Positions 37,337-52,300 of a DNA stretch of 64,000 bases are shown here, in pieces; within the stretch, counting starts at the first letter, position 1, and the number at the start of each line of letters is the position of its first letter. The notes under the pieces were generated by a model. It worked only from the letters and a program-made list of their open reading frames with translations, did no database searches and was not told where the DNA came from. The position numbers and the translations under genes are program-made. This DNA is from Penelope pileata (lineage: Eukaryota; Chordata; Aves; Galliformes; Cracidae), in the NCBI GenBank assembly GCA_013396635.1, contig WBMW01000149.1:204504-268503 (forward strand). Direction: 5' to 3'.

Positions 37337-40300
37337 GTATGGCATTTTGCTTATTTATTTTTTCTTTTAAACTTCAGCTGCCTGTGATCTTTATAAAGAT
37401 AAAAGACTTTTAAACTGCTAAAACTGTAGTGAGAAATAGCAGGAAAATCTTTTAATGTCCTCTGGACACAGCACCTGAGAAATCATGTGAGGTATATTTA
37501 GTTTCCAAAGGAGAAAATGCAATCTTTTATTTGGAAAATTGCAGTAATTTTAAATAAAGTGAGAACTTTTTAATGTGTTCCATCTGCTTTGTAGACAGGT
37601 TTGGCAGATTTGTAGTAACTTTGAGAGTTAGCAGTTTTTGGCTTCAAAAGTAAAATTACTTATCAGTGATTTGTATTAAGTCCTCTTATCTATCAGAGCA
37701 AGTCAATACAAAAATATTGATTGTATTTAGCAAAAGGTTTTACTAACAGTAGAGTTAGTTTTGACTTCACCATATTTTATGGCCTCTGTCGCAAATGGAA
37801 AAAATGACGCCTTTCTATTTTGACATTTGAAACTATCAGTTCTGAGACTTGTCGTAGAAGATGAATCTTAGACAGGAAGAATTATGCTGAAATTGGTGTT
37901 TCTTTGACAACTGTGAGAATATGGGATTTTCTGGTTTTGTTTGAGAGAAAAAAATGATTATGTGATTTTGAGTTAGGTTGGACCATTTTAAGCAGTTCAG
38001 AGGAGCAAGTTTTTTAAGAATATAACTGGTAATTGCAGGCTGATATGCTCTTGAAGGTCATATGCAAATTATTTCTTGTAGCTTTCAGGTTAGAATTGAA
38101 TGTAGATAAATTCCTAGGGCATGCATAAAAGAGATAAAGTGTGTAAGGCGCTAGCATAACTTTATCTGAGATACTGTGTCTTGAAATGATAGCTTAATCT
38201 GAAACAAGTGTAAGTAATGCAAGGATAAATAGGGGCAAGGAGAACTTGTTGTCCAAGAGTTCTAGGGCATACGTACTTGGCACAATGGATTGTAATGTGG
38301 AGTGGTCCTTTAGAGTCACGTGATGTCCTTACTTACAAAAAACACAATCTTATCCTACAATGTCCGTATTTGTGACGGAATAGTTCTTCTTAGCCTTCTA
38401 GTGCTACGGAGCTGTGGTAGGTTTCCTTCTAACCAGATGCTCAGATCTGACTGGGTTTGACTTCTCTGCTTCTCTTGCCTCACTTCTCATGTCAATCCTA
38501 ACAGCTGTTTGTGGAAGGCAGGGATTTCTCAAACCCCCTTGTACCATGCTTTGACAGCCAGTTCACCTATGCATCGTCCATGTGTTTGGAATGGCAAAAC
38601 TGATACTAATTCAGATAGAAATTTTCTGGAGTAAAGTTACAGGAGCAATTTTCAACTTAGTGTGGCTGCTTCATCTGTGCTATGTTTTAATAATAAAAGC
38701 AGCCGTAAAGAATGCATCCGATGCTTTGATTTTACACCCCCACACAGTGAACTTCAGAAAATGCTACATATCTGTCCATCGCCAGTGATAAGAATGAGAT
38801 TAAATAAGTTCTTCATATATTTAAAAATCTACCTTTTTGAAATTTATACAAATGAAAAAAGGTGTATAAATAGCAGTGACCTAAAAATGTAGTCTCTCCG
38901 GTCTATGTTAAAGAAGATTGTGGAAAAACAGTATCAGAGGTAGACTACAAAAATGAGTAGGAACTTAGAAAATAAGATACATGACTGACAAGTCTCAGTC
39001 TTTAGAGGCTTTCTCTAGTCTTTTCTGGGTCTGGATGACTATTTATTCGCTATTACACAGTGGGCTGTATGCATTTTTGATTGTTTATTTTCCCCATCTG
39101 CCTCTGCAATATCAGAGATTGTCCATTGTTTGGTCTCCAGCTGTGGCTGCAATGGATTAATGGCTTCAAAGAGCACAAAGGATCTTGTCAAGCTTTTTTG
39201 TTCCTTGCATGATCAGGATCATGCTAATCATCAGGTTTGTGGTCAGGAAGAAATTTTGCACTGGGTCAAGTTGTCACAATCTTGATGATTTTGCCCTTTC
39301 ACTGCAACAAAGGACGTGCTGCTTCTGAGATCATCCTACTACTAATCATTTTTCTGTTGTTAGAGAGGCTTAGAGACGCTTCTTTGATAGCATCTTAAAC
39401 TCACCAGTCCTTTAGTACATAGACTCCTCTTTCTGGGGATTGAAATTATATCATCCAGCTGATCTTGGATGTTTGTGCAGGCTATGGAGTAAAGCTTAAA
39501 CATCTGTGATGGACAAATTCAGGTCAGAGAAATCTGAAGCTGCTTTTACTTTTAAATTCTAGCCTAGGATTTCTCTGACAATAAACATGTTTAGAAATCA
39601 TGTGAATGACATTTTCTTGGTAGAACTAATTCATAGCATAGCACAGAACTTTTTTTCGTGACAGTGACAGTACATAGTTTCCTTTCCTCCAAAGTTATCT
39701 TGTTCTGTTTGTGCAAGATCTTCATTCTCCCACAGAAATTTTGTCCTATGTAAAAAAATGATCATTGTAGCAATTAGGTTAACATCTAATTTAAATACTT
39801 TGTCATTGCACTTATTAAAAACATATGGCTTCCATAAAGGACTTCTACAATTTATGCAATTACAGTAACATACTTTATTGTTTTATTGTTTGTTTTTCTC
39901 TTTCCTTTGAAGATCATACAGTTGGTTTTTTTCAGCTCACATTGTTTTGTTTTGTACTTTTTATCTTATAAAACAGGATTTCATGGCCGATGCAACCCAG
40001 AAGGGACGCTGTGACACTGTTTTCAACTTACTGAAAAGAGGCTGCCAATCAGATTTTGTCGAAAATCCCACAGTTCATGTAACAATACCCAGTGACCAAG
40101 AAACAAATACACAAGTGACACCAGGGAGAGTTTCAGTCCAACTGCATCCAGGTTGAGTTGTCTCTAATAGATTGCTATTATAGTAAAGTAATTTAAAATA
40201 CAATAATATTTCAATACACATCTTTTGCAAAAAAGTTGCTGAAATCACTGTTTTGAAGAATGATGTTATAACATTACATTGTAGGACTGTGATGGTGTTG

Positions 40301-43300
40301 CTCCCATATTCATGTGCAGTCTTCGGCAAGAAGTGTTTCTGTCAAACACAGCTGAAGATCAAAATAATGCAGTTAGTAAGTGGAAGGGGGAATTTAGGTA
40401 GTCTTTTTTGTTTTCTGTCATAATTTTGTGCTTCTTTTTCTTGTCAAAAACAGTTTTCCCTTACATGTATATAAAATATATTCCGTACTGCAAGTAAATT
40501 GGGCTAAAATTTCTAATTTCTAAATTCATCATTTGGTAAAATTCTTGATTGTTTGCTTATTCTTAAGTGCATTGACTAGACAACTGTGAAGACACCACAG
40601 CCAATATGAAAGAAAGGACTGGATTCATAAAGAAAACTTAGGTATTCAGTGCCTAACATTTCATTTGTAACATGTGAGACACCTGGCCCTAACAGAATCT
40701 ACGTCTCTTTATGGATCTGAGGCTTTTTAGTATACCTCTATTTGCCCTCTTCTGAACTGATCTATTGTTGGTAGAAAAATATTCAGTGAATAAGAAAAGT
40801 CTGAATTACTGTAGTATCTTGCTGATCTTCTCTGCATAAAAGATTATTCTTGGTATAAAAGTATTTTCTGTCATTTACAAGGAAAAATAAAGGAATTGCA
40901 GGACTGTAAAGCACTAAGTAACTCTGGTTTTCCATCTTTATAATAATAAAACTGTAAAAGCAGCATCACCATTTCCTCTCCTTTCCCCCCTCTCCTTTCA
41001 AATAAGTGACTGATAGTCTGCTTTGCATTGAGAAATGGTATTTACACCTAAAACATACACTTTGGTTTCTAAACTTTGGCTTAATTAACTGTTTTGCCAG
41101 TAGTAAAATTAAGTTCAGGGTTCCATGTTCTGTGCTGAAGCTTCTGCTTGAAGGAAGCAGAAGACTGAAATTCCTAGAACTCCAGAAGAATAACTTTAGA
41201 TACGTGGATATTCTGCCTGTATTTTATTTTCCAGGGAAATACACTGATATACAGTGATAGTGAGACAAACATAAATTTGTGACAATGCAGTCATGCAAAA
41301 CAAAGATGGTTTTGTTTTGATTCTATTTTTTCATCACTCTTTATGAGAATCCCAACTGCCATGATTTACCTGGCAGAAAGTACAACCTGCACTCACTGTA
41401 TGCAACCTGGTCACTTACCAAAAATAGTTCAGTTTACGTTGGCAAAGAGGAAACAAGTTGTGGCACACTGAAATTATTTTCTTCATGTGAGACCTGATAA
41501 AGACAAATCCTGAAGTATCCAGATGGATTATGTTTGAAGAATGCTGGGAAAAAAATATTTAGTTAGCCTGTTTAAAAAGTTCTTTGCATGTTTAACATTT
41601 CTGGGTCAGATCTTTGATAGAATTTGACACAGTTCTCTTACACATACTTTCATTATGCTATCTAGCAATGTGATATACAGTAGTTAATAGCATGAACAGA
41701 TAAGTGACATTTCAGTTATTTTCTTACTGAGTCTCTTTCAGAATGTTTAGACAGCTTTTAGGGAAAAGATATGTAATTCTTCTGTAATGCGTCATTTCCT
41801 CCTGTCCTTTGCTCTATCTTCATTGTGTTACAATGTATTGTATTCTCCACTCATAATGCAAAGGTCCAACTTTCTTATTTCTTTTCTAAGATATTTCTCA
41901 CTTTGAGTGTCATAAAATAATGAATAATTTGAAGTCATGCATTACTGTACCTACAGTGCTTGTACTCCAGGAGTTCCATCTCGCTTTGCTGGCACTGCAA
42001 AATCACAGAATAATCACATAAAATCACAGAAAATAGGCAAGGGAAAATGTGGAGACTGTTTTTTAGAGGCTTCCAAAACGTCAACTTTTTTTTCCATATG
42101 AGAATATGATGTGGTTTTGCAGGAAATACAGGCATTTATTATCTTGCAATAAAAGGAGAGGTCTGTTTTTTTCTAATTTTTTTAGTATTCAAACCTGTTT
42201 GGTTTACTTTTATTATATTCCTATCATGTTTTCTCATCAAATCTTTGGAAGCAAATTAGTATAAGCTTGATGCCTAACTTACATGAGTTTTTCAGGCTAT
42301 GCTCTTGTTATGAAACGTGTAGTTTCGGACACACATAATAGACTGTCTACAGGATACATTAATATACTTCCAAGTGTCAGCCCTGAAGTGACTGGTCACA
42401 ATTTGTATGCAAATTTCTATCCTTTTTGAGTCATAACCGCTTTTTGGTGCAGCGTCAAAGGGATTGCATAACTCAGAAGTTAAAAGAAAATGGGGAGAAG
42501 TCAGATTTTCACAATACGCTACAAGAAAGAGCAGCAAGATTTTCTACAAAGAGCTCTTTTATGGCTTATTTTTGAACTAATGTTTCAAGGTTTCATTTAC
42601 TCCTGGGAGGTTTTCTTATTTGCTTATTTTTCTATTTGCTGACACAAACAACTTTCTGCTGAGGTTGCTGCATAGATAATACGTTTTTAAGAGTATCCAT
42701 TCAAAAATAGTAAGTAAAGTTATTTATTTCCTTTGAATCAGGAAGCGAAGCAAACTTTATATTGAAAGTTCGTCCTCTGGAGAAGTACCCTGTGGACCTT
42801 TACTATTTAGTTGATGTCTCAGCTTCTATGCACAACAATATAGAGAAACTAAATTCCGTTGGGTTTGCTTTATCTAAAAAGATGGAGAATATTTCTCTTG
42901 ATTTTCGACTTGGATTTGGATCCTATGTGGATAAAACTGTGTCACCCTATATTAGCATTCACCCAGGTAGAATCCATAACCAATGCAGGTATGTAATCTT
43001 TTGATACTTACTGTAGAACAAGAAATTATTGAATTGCACAAATAGGCATTATGCATATGTATTTTAAAAGCTCTTCAGAGTCTGTCTGTTTCATTATACT
43101 ACAGGTCTCCAGCAAAGGTCTTAATAAAATACTGAGAATTATTATACAATGATTACTTCTGAAATATCTGGTGAATTATTTTTAGAAAGTTTGTTACTGC
43201 ATCAGAAAAAAATGTGCAATATTTTATTTATAAAAACAAGCCTTCTTTAGCATATTTGAATATATTTTGCATTTAACTTTATAGCCCACTGTTGTTTTCT

Positions 43301-46300
43301 CAGTGAATTTGGATATGTGTTGCCTACATTCAGTGCAGAGGTTTATACTTTCTAACCTAGGACTTCTCTTCTGGTGTCATTGTTTCCATTGACCTTAATG
43401 TCATGGAGTTATTTTTTTCTCTTTAGGAATTTCTTTTACTGTCCATATATACATTTTCATTTGTAACAGGATTTTGTCTGGGTTCATAGGGAATACTTAA
43501 ATCTCTTTCAAATGGAAAATGTAGACTGTGATAGACTTTTTTCTAAATTGTATTTTGTTTTTGTACAGTGATTATAATTTAGATTGTATGCCTCCTCATG
43601 GTTATATTCACGTGCTATCGCTGACTGACAACATAGCAGAATTCAGAAATGCAGTGAATAAACAAAAAATTTCTGGGAATATTGATACACCTGAAGGGGG
43701 TTTTGATGCAATGCTCCAAGCAGCTGTGTGCCAGGTAAGGAGAATATGAACAAAAGACCAAGTGATAGTTCAGACATGGGTAATATATATTGATACAACT
43801 GTGCTCAGTGTTGCTGAATTCAATCTGTCAGTCTTAGGTCAGAAAATAGGAGGATTTCTTCCTCCTTTTTCGTTAGTTCCCTTTAAGCTATACATTTCTG
43901 TTTCCAAATGAAAGTGAGAAAGGATAGCATAAGGAAATATTTTTCAGCATTAGCTAATGGTGTTCTATAAGTCCAGCTTTACCCAGCCTAGCCAACATAG
44001 GGTGGACATTGAAATCCACTGCTTCCTGCTTGAACAGACACGTGAATTACTTTCAGTCAATTACAAAATCAGAGTTAAAAATCATTGAAGGCCTCCTGTG
44101 TTCCCAATGAAAGGCATACCATTTGGCATTTCTACTTAAGAACATATCTGAAAACTGAAGGATCAGTTACACTTGTTATCTCAACTTTTAAGGAATTAAT
44201 ACTTGAAAATATACAAATCAACTAAAAATTAGCTTTTGTATATTGATAAAATTGCATCACCATCTCTCCCATGCAGAAAGACATGAAAAAGGTCTGCATC
44301 AGTAGTTCTTAAGCTGTAAGTCTATTAAATAGCAGTAATTTGTTTGCTCTTAAAGGCTCTTTTGCATGTTATTTTCTTTGAAATTCAGTTTCCTGATTCT
44401 TTGGTTTACTAGTGCTCTGTAGGATAACTCTTTCTGGTCCTCTTACAGAAAGTAATTCTCCTCCCATCCAAACCACAGGTTTCTAGTGCAGTTCTTGTCT
44501 CTTGGGATGATGTCATGGTATTTCTTTTATCTTCTGCATTTTCACATTCTTTTTGGAGCAGTAGAAGAAGAGTCAAGGCCGATAAGGATTCCAAACTATG
44601 TTAAAAAGGAATAGTTTGACTCCAATTTTATTTTCAGTTTTGATGAGCTGTAACACAGGTAAATAAAAGCCACTTTTCTCAGACGCTGTGATCACAGCAG
44701 TTAGAAAAAATTATTCTGAAGCTTTGGAAAAATTCTGTATAATTTAGTGTTTCTCACTGGATACATTCCACGCTTATGACATGTGAGTTTTAGAATAATC
44801 TGTGCTTCCAAAAACAATAGAATGAAAACATTCATGAGAATGAGGAGGCTTTCATGCAAATTGAATTGTGAACCAAAATGGATGAGAACAATGTGTAATT
44901 CATAACTACCATCATGAACTATAATTCATATTAATGTGTGCTCCTTTTGCCTACAAAGAAACTTTATAGCTTGCTCCAACTTGCTTTAACCAATACATCC
45001 CTATTGCAAGCAGGATCAGGTTAGAACATGAAGCTACTTTGAATTTTTAGTTGCTGAGACATATGAAGGTAGATGTCTTGAGCTAACAAAGTGATGGATC
45101 TGAGAAGCACAGAAGTTCTAAGCTACTGGAGGAGAAATTGGGATTTTTTTTAAGTAAGCTGCTTGTGAATAAAACCTAATACTATTTGTTTAGGGAAATG
45201 CTGCTAGGATTGTCTGAGTGAGGCTGGTGCCTAGCACATAAACTAGAAAATACAGCACACCCGTCTGCACTTATTATCCCTGCTGTTATTACAGACACAT
45301 TCGCTATTCAGAGCTAGCAGGAAATGAGTCTGAGAAGGGAGCTAAATCCCTCTCTGTGAAGCAGAGAAAGGAAAGAGAGAGAATAAATCATGAACCCTGG
45401 CTGAGCGCACAGACTGTGTTGCAGATAGGTTTTGGATGAGACAGACAGTACCTGGCAGAGGTGAGACAGAGTTGTAGGAAGGAGGAGCAAGGAAGGAGGA
45501 AAAAGGAAGAAAAAATGGATGAAAGGATGATGAATGGTGTAGGAGATGGAATAATAGAGAGGGACGATGAGAAGGAATATGAGGTGGTTCATGTCTTCCT
45601 CTTCAAAGTTTCATTTAAAGCAGTCATTCTTTGAAGGGAAATAAATGTTCTGGAAATACAGACTGGCACCCAACCCAGTGTAGATATAAGCTTGCCCTGC
45701 CACGTCCTTCACATCACTGAATTCCTGAAGCACATTGGATTCATCTTTGCAGATGCCAGTTTGCTATTAATCCCTTAGGTTGGTTAATGCTTGTAGTATT
45801 TTGGTGGATAATGAGAATTTTCTCAATTTGCAGGGGCATGAAGACACACAAGCTTTAGTTTACTGACTGGATGGATGATCATATGCAAAAGTCCTTTGTA
45901 GAAAGCTGTGTAGGGAAAGGAAATTACAGAATGACTAGAATGTCAAGTAAATAAATAGAAAATAAAAATAAAAGAAGGCACCAAGTACTGCTACCGAAGA
46001 ATGCATATTTGTTGGTTGTAATGCTTTTGGGATCCTAGAGAATTATACAAACGTTATATATATGCCTTTGTATGTAATAACAACATGGCAGCTATATTTG
46101 TGTTCGCTCTATAATGCATAACTTTTTGTATTTTGAGGAATCTTCCTTCAAAAACGAAAGCCAGTGCTAAGTGGATCGCTGAATCTCAGAATAGTTTTCT
46201 GATGTAGGATGTGAAAAATGTTTCCGTGCAAAAAAAGGAAAGAATGCTTTAAATATCCTGGTCTAAACTCAGTGCTTCTAAGTACTCTAATACCTGGAAG

Positions 46301-49300
46301 CAGACTTCTACATTTATCATTAATTTTGTTATTTATTATTTTATAAAGTAGGTAGTTATTGCTTTCTTATGTTCAATTTTGTTTCCTTTTCAGAGCCACA
46401 TCGGATGGCGCAAAGAAGCCAAGCGACTACTTCTTGTGATGACAGATCAAACTTCTCATCTGGCCCTTGACAGTAAATTAGCAGGGATTGTAATTCCCCA
46501 TGATGGAAACTGTCACTTGAAAGATAATGTGTACGTCAAAGCCACGAGTATGGTAAGGTATATGTCATGCATTCTGCCTTCAGGGAGATGGTGTAACTGA
46601 GGTTTTTAGACCGGTGACAAAGCAATGCTTTTAATTCAATCATTAAAATAATATTTTCCCAGGTAGGCAAGATGCGTAATGAAGAATCAATTGCATGGCA
46701 ATACTAACGTCTTTTTTATCTGAGATAAAGTATTGTGCAGTCTGAGTCAACAGTTCAGAGTGGAGGAGAATATATGACTGTTTTTTAATGTGTTTGCTAT
46801 TACCATCTCACAAGAATTGACACACATTCTGTATAAAGCATAAGTAGGAAGCTGTGATATTCTGCAGAAGAGGCTGGTAATATGTAAGACTTACATATGC
46901 TTTATGGTCAGAAGATGCATAGTTGCATTAATTGAAAAGACTTCGTGGGAGTAAAACAGAAGATGTGCAACGGTAATGAGCTAATCCAACCTTGATGGAC
47001 TAGAAAATGCTTATGTACCGCAAAGCTTTGCTGTGTTAATGTAGCATTAAATAAATTTGAATCTCACGGTATAAAACCAATGTTTGGTAATACGTACCTG
47101 TGTAAAAAATTGCTTCAAATCCACTGTAACAAGATAATAAGCCTTCAGCAGATATTTTTAGCTTTCAAAGAAATGTGAATCATTACTTAATTGCTGTGCA
47201 ATCACCAGAAAATGAAAATATGAAGTGTGTATCATTAGAGCACATTAGTGTTTTTGTCTTAGTGCTCACTGGATTTAATTGAAGCATCCAGCCCACATTC
47301 AGCCCAGGCCAGCTGGGAAATCAGTAAGGGCTGTGTGCAGGCTGGCCCTGAACTGAGTCCCAGCATGGGCGCTTACCGGGATGGGGAGGCAGCAAGAGAT
47401 GATAATGAAATACCGGAGGTTTCCAGTAATAGGGGGTGTTTGGGACCTTGCTGAGAAGAGGAGGCAGTTGAGCGTGCGCTGACAGGAAGGTCATCTGGAT
47501 TTCCGATTATCTGATGTTCTTTCACTAACGCACTCTCTCTGCCACCTTTTGGATATTCCCTCACTGATGTCAGGATTATTTATTTCCCTCTAGTTAGTCT
47601 GTTCAGTTTTGGTATTTTTAGTGTCCCTGTGATAAAAACAATGTCTTCCTTTATTCTGCTTAAAGCAAAGAATCCAGAAACTTTCCTTTCCCAAAGCAGA
47701 GCATACTTAAAGGTTATGATGTCCCTGTCTCTGTTTTTTTCCTCTGCTTTGTTAAACAATTGCTATAGATACAAATCTGTCTCTGAGATTAAGGATTTCT
47801 TTGATCATAAAGATATTATCAGTTTCAGAAGACAAAAAAAAAATCTATCCACCTTCAGAAATGAACTTCTCTTTCAGCTGGAAAACCTCACCAATATAAG
47901 ATACAAACAAAAATCCATTTACAGACAAAATTAGTTAGTCTCTTTCGACGACAGATTGATGGCTGACTAAACAAAGAGTTTAAAATGATTTTTTTTTTTG
48001 GATTCTGAGCCAAAGAATCATGTTTTTATTGTCCCATATTAGGTAGTCTTTCTGGCCTCCCAGATAAAATGAGCTTGAAGGGTACTTAAATTGGCACATT
48101 TTGGGCCATGTATTGTCTGGCTGCTGGTCCATATTTTTTTCAGCCACTGGCTAATTCTTGCATGCCTGCATGTAAAGTTTAGTAACAGAACAAATGTAGA
48201 ATGGAAATCTTTCTCAGTATCAGACATGTTCTGATGCAGATTTGTCAAGATAACACAGCAGTGTCTAAAGGGGTAGGTGTACTGGTTTCCTACTTTTTTT
48301 CTTCACAGTAGTGTGTAGCCTGTGATTGTTTCAGTCATATTCTCGTTAGGTGGAGATCTGTAAAGAAGCAGAAAGAAGCTTCGAATGAACAAGTAAAACC
48401 AAGAAAAAGAAAATCTATGCAACTAATATTTAAATGTGATGTCATGGAAGTCTGTCAATTTTTAAAAAATTACATTGTAAAGGAGAAACATAGTTTTGCA
48501 TTTTTTTTCCTCGTCAGTGCAATTTTGATGTGCTACATTAAATTAAAGAGCCATCTGTAATAATATTGTGCTCCTGCTTTCATTCCTAGTGCCTGGTAGT
48601 CTAGAGAAGATTGAATTCTGGCATACTTTGATTTTTTTCTTGTTCCAGTTAAGAAGACCTGTATTTATTTGCATAAGCTTAAACTTTAAATCAGAAATGT
48701 TTCCAGTTATTCACTTTTCTACTTGTTTCTTTCTAACTTCTGTTAAGTAGTCGTGCACAGATCAGCAAAAAGCATTAGACAGGAAAGAAATCCAGTCCAT
48801 TTTTATTAGATCCGTGCTCGGTTCACTCTCTTTCTGAAATATTTAACGTCTGTTTTAGTTATCTTCTCAGCTTAACACAGTAGGTTAAAATAATAAAATG
48901 AATGATGTAATTGGAACAAGAAAGAAGATCTAAAACGAGAATATATTCTCTGAAACAGTAGTGGGAGTAGATAAGATAAAAATACATAGAGTACACCAAG
49001 GTTTTTACAGCAAGCAGAATGAGGCTCCTTAAGTGACCAACAGTCCCTTATGTCATCTCCTTATGTGCTTAAAATGAAAATGATAGTGTGGTTCTGTTGG
49101 TGCTTTTTTTAAAAAATCTCCATTCTAATAATAAGGAATTCAGCCTTTCTAATCTGAAGTGAGACTTGACTGTACTATTAGCCAAAATGGACGCTGTAAT
49201 GAGTTAGAACTGACAAGTAGATGGAAGTTTAGTTTTACTTGCAAGCAGACTATTAGTTTGGGGATCCAGTCCCTACAACTCTTGCATATCTATGTATGTA

Positions 49301-52300
49301 ATCTCTTGACTTTGATAAGCTCCACCTGAATAAGCTTTTGTTTCATGGAAACCTATTTCAGCTACCACCAGTCTCTAACTTTTGCCATTAGTTGCAGAGA
49401 AGTTGAAGGGTCACTTCACTGGAATTTGGACATGTCTGATGTCATATGTTGAGCGGGAGACTGACTTGTTTGAGTGCCTTCTGATGATCCCTCACCACTG
49501 CCCCACATTCGGAGTGCAGGAGGTGTTTGTAGAACATCTAGCTTCACTAGCCCATGTCCTGGGAGCACTTGGTGCATGTGTGATCTGCCAGTCAGCATAG
49601 GCTTGTGCAGGCCAAGGAGGCCCTGTCACTGTGGTCTGTGGTCGTGGAGAAGGGAGAATGCCTTAGTACTGTGTTGTGAGAGTGCAACAAAGCCTCTGCT
49701 GCTGCACTTCACTCTTAAGTGTGCTGCATACCAGGAATGCAGCTTTCTGGGCTGTCATGTATGGCACACTGCAGCTGTAAGAAGGCCTGTTTATTGGTGT
49801 GTTACCTAACATTCATCACTTATCTTAAAGAATATAATCTCTTAACAAAGGATAAATTAGTTGAGGTCCCAGCTAAGATCAAACTGAAGCGAGGAACTCC
49901 TTTGTTCTTTCTGTACAAGGCTATTTATAATAGTGCAATGTGGTGGAAAATGGATTTTACCCCCTTGCATAACTTTGTCTCTGCTGTTCTGGCTTTCAAA
50001 TTGCTGTTAGGATAGCATTTGACTTGCAGGGTGCCTTGAATAACAAGTGGCACTCTGAGGAGTAATGAATTGTGCTGGAAAACAGTGAGAGCATGCTTGT
50101 GTAGGAGAGAGGAGGGGAACAAGAATATGGTACGAATGATGATGAAAAACGTCAGGAAGAGAAAGACAGCAGAAGTACATGGGGGAAAGAGGCTGAAGGA
50201 CTTGACGTGTATAGGTGTCATGAGGAAATGTCTGGAAAGGGAAAGCAAGGCAAAAGCCCCGGTAACTGCTGTGTTTAGTCATGAATTTTAAATGTTGAAT
50301 TTACTTCCTAGGAAGTATTCCCAGACACATTGTAAATCAACAGTGACTTTCAGATACAGTTTGCTTTGGAGTACTGGAACTGAAGGAATCCCACGTAGCC
50401 CATTGTGATCACGCAGACACCTTTTCTTCCCCATATCTTGGATAAAGGGATAGCAACATGCCTCTGTTCCCAAACCTGTATCAGATCTTGCAGCAAGAAG
50501 TGCAGGTCACAGCACAGGACTTGCCCTCATAGGCCCTTCACCAAGCAGAGCAATGTCAACAGTGACGGAAGTGTAGAGAGAAGTGAAACAAATCATTCCT
50601 CAAGCACAAGTATGGTTCAGAAACTGTAGCAGGCCATTGCAGTGATGACTGGAGGCATCACTCCTAAGGCAAGTCTTGGAGAAAGCTGTCAGCTGTAAGA
50701 TATGTATAGAACTCAAATCATTCCTCAAGCACTCAAATCATTCCTGAAGCACAAGTATGGTTCAGAAACTGTAGCAGGCCATTGCAGTGATGACTGGAGG
50801 CATCGCTCCTAAGGCAAGTCTTGGAGAAAGCTGTCAGCTGTAAGATATGTATAGAATATTGACATTTCTAGAACCTGACCCAGTCATTTCGTTTAGCTGA
50901 TTGTCTGATCCCTGGTGCCAAAATACCTTTCTGAGAAACAAACTTAATGACTCACCTTGCCACTCCCCAAAACACACCTCACCTCAGTGCCCTCACAGCA
51001 TTCCTTGTCCTTGACTTTTGCGCAAGAACCCACCTATTGTTCTCAGGAATCCTGTTGTTCTTCTAGACAGACCATGGACAACACCATATCCAGTGGCTGT
51101 TCCATGAGCAGCAGACTCCAACAAAAAGGTACTGCATGAAGAGGTCACTTAGTCCTACTGCTCTGCAGCACAACTGCATAGCTGACAACACAAACCTGTT
51201 GCAATCTTCCTGATATACTGATTTTTTCTTTTTTTTGTCAAGGTTGGTTTATTCAGTCAGCCCCATGTTCTTTTGGATGTAAGCCTAGCATTTATCTGTA
51301 CATTTAGAAATAAGGACTGGAGTGGCTTTGGAGTCCTGTATTGTGTCATATATAAAATGTAAGGTTTTCCCTTACTAAACTGCAGTCCTCTCTGTTTTAT
51401 TTTGCAGGAGCATCCATCTCTTGGGCAACTCTCTGAAAAATTGATTGACAATAACATCAATGTCATTTTTGCAGTCCAAGGAAGCCAGTTCCATTGGTAT
51501 AAAGTAGGTTAGAAACCTGATTCTTTTTCCAAACTTGAAAACACAATATTTATATTAAATATTAAAAATGTGCATAAATTATTGTATTTTTCATAGGATC
51601 TGCTACCACTGTTGCCTGGTACTATTGCAAGGCAGATAGAATCACAAGCAGCAAATCTCAATGATTTGGTGGTAGAAGCCTATCAGGTATGATCAGAATG
51701 ACTGTTCTGGATGGTGTATTTGTACAGAATTTTTTCACTTTTCATGGTCTAGAGCCCAAAGTTGGAATTTCAAGATTTTGGCTCCTATCTGAAGTCCACA
51801 AGGATCAGTTTCCTACTTTTCTGAACGTCCATGTTGATGGGTGACACTATCCCACAATAGCTCTCAAATTCCCAGGCTGCTGGCATCTCAAAATCAAAAG
51901 CTAATACTTTTTTTATACTAAGGATGCTCCTTAATACAGTGTTTGATTCTTTGCACCTTTTGCCACGTTACTTCAAAAGAAATGTCTGTTTGATTTGTAT
52001 TTTGGCATCTCAGATGTTTGGCTACGTATCAAACACTACTATCTAGGTACCACATAAATTCAGAGCAAAAGGACACTGCAATGTCTAGAAGGTTTTACAG
52101 AATAATTCTTAGAAAATGGACAACAGGTGGGAATTTACAAGGAAGCAGTTTGACAACAGTGGGTATTTTGGAAAACAACATTTACATTGCACAAAACTGC
52201 GTCATGACTCAAAGTTTTAATGCATTGCAGTGAAGAAGAGTTTTGATAGGGATTTGAAATGGAAATAGCTCTCTGAGCTTCTGCATAGAGTTCTCAATGG

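Noticed and set aside
49380..50300. Relatively GC-rich stretch in intron 6, considered as an old retroelement
   Set aside because: No reverse transcriptase motif, terminal repeat or poly(A) tail could be found, so no family call is justified.
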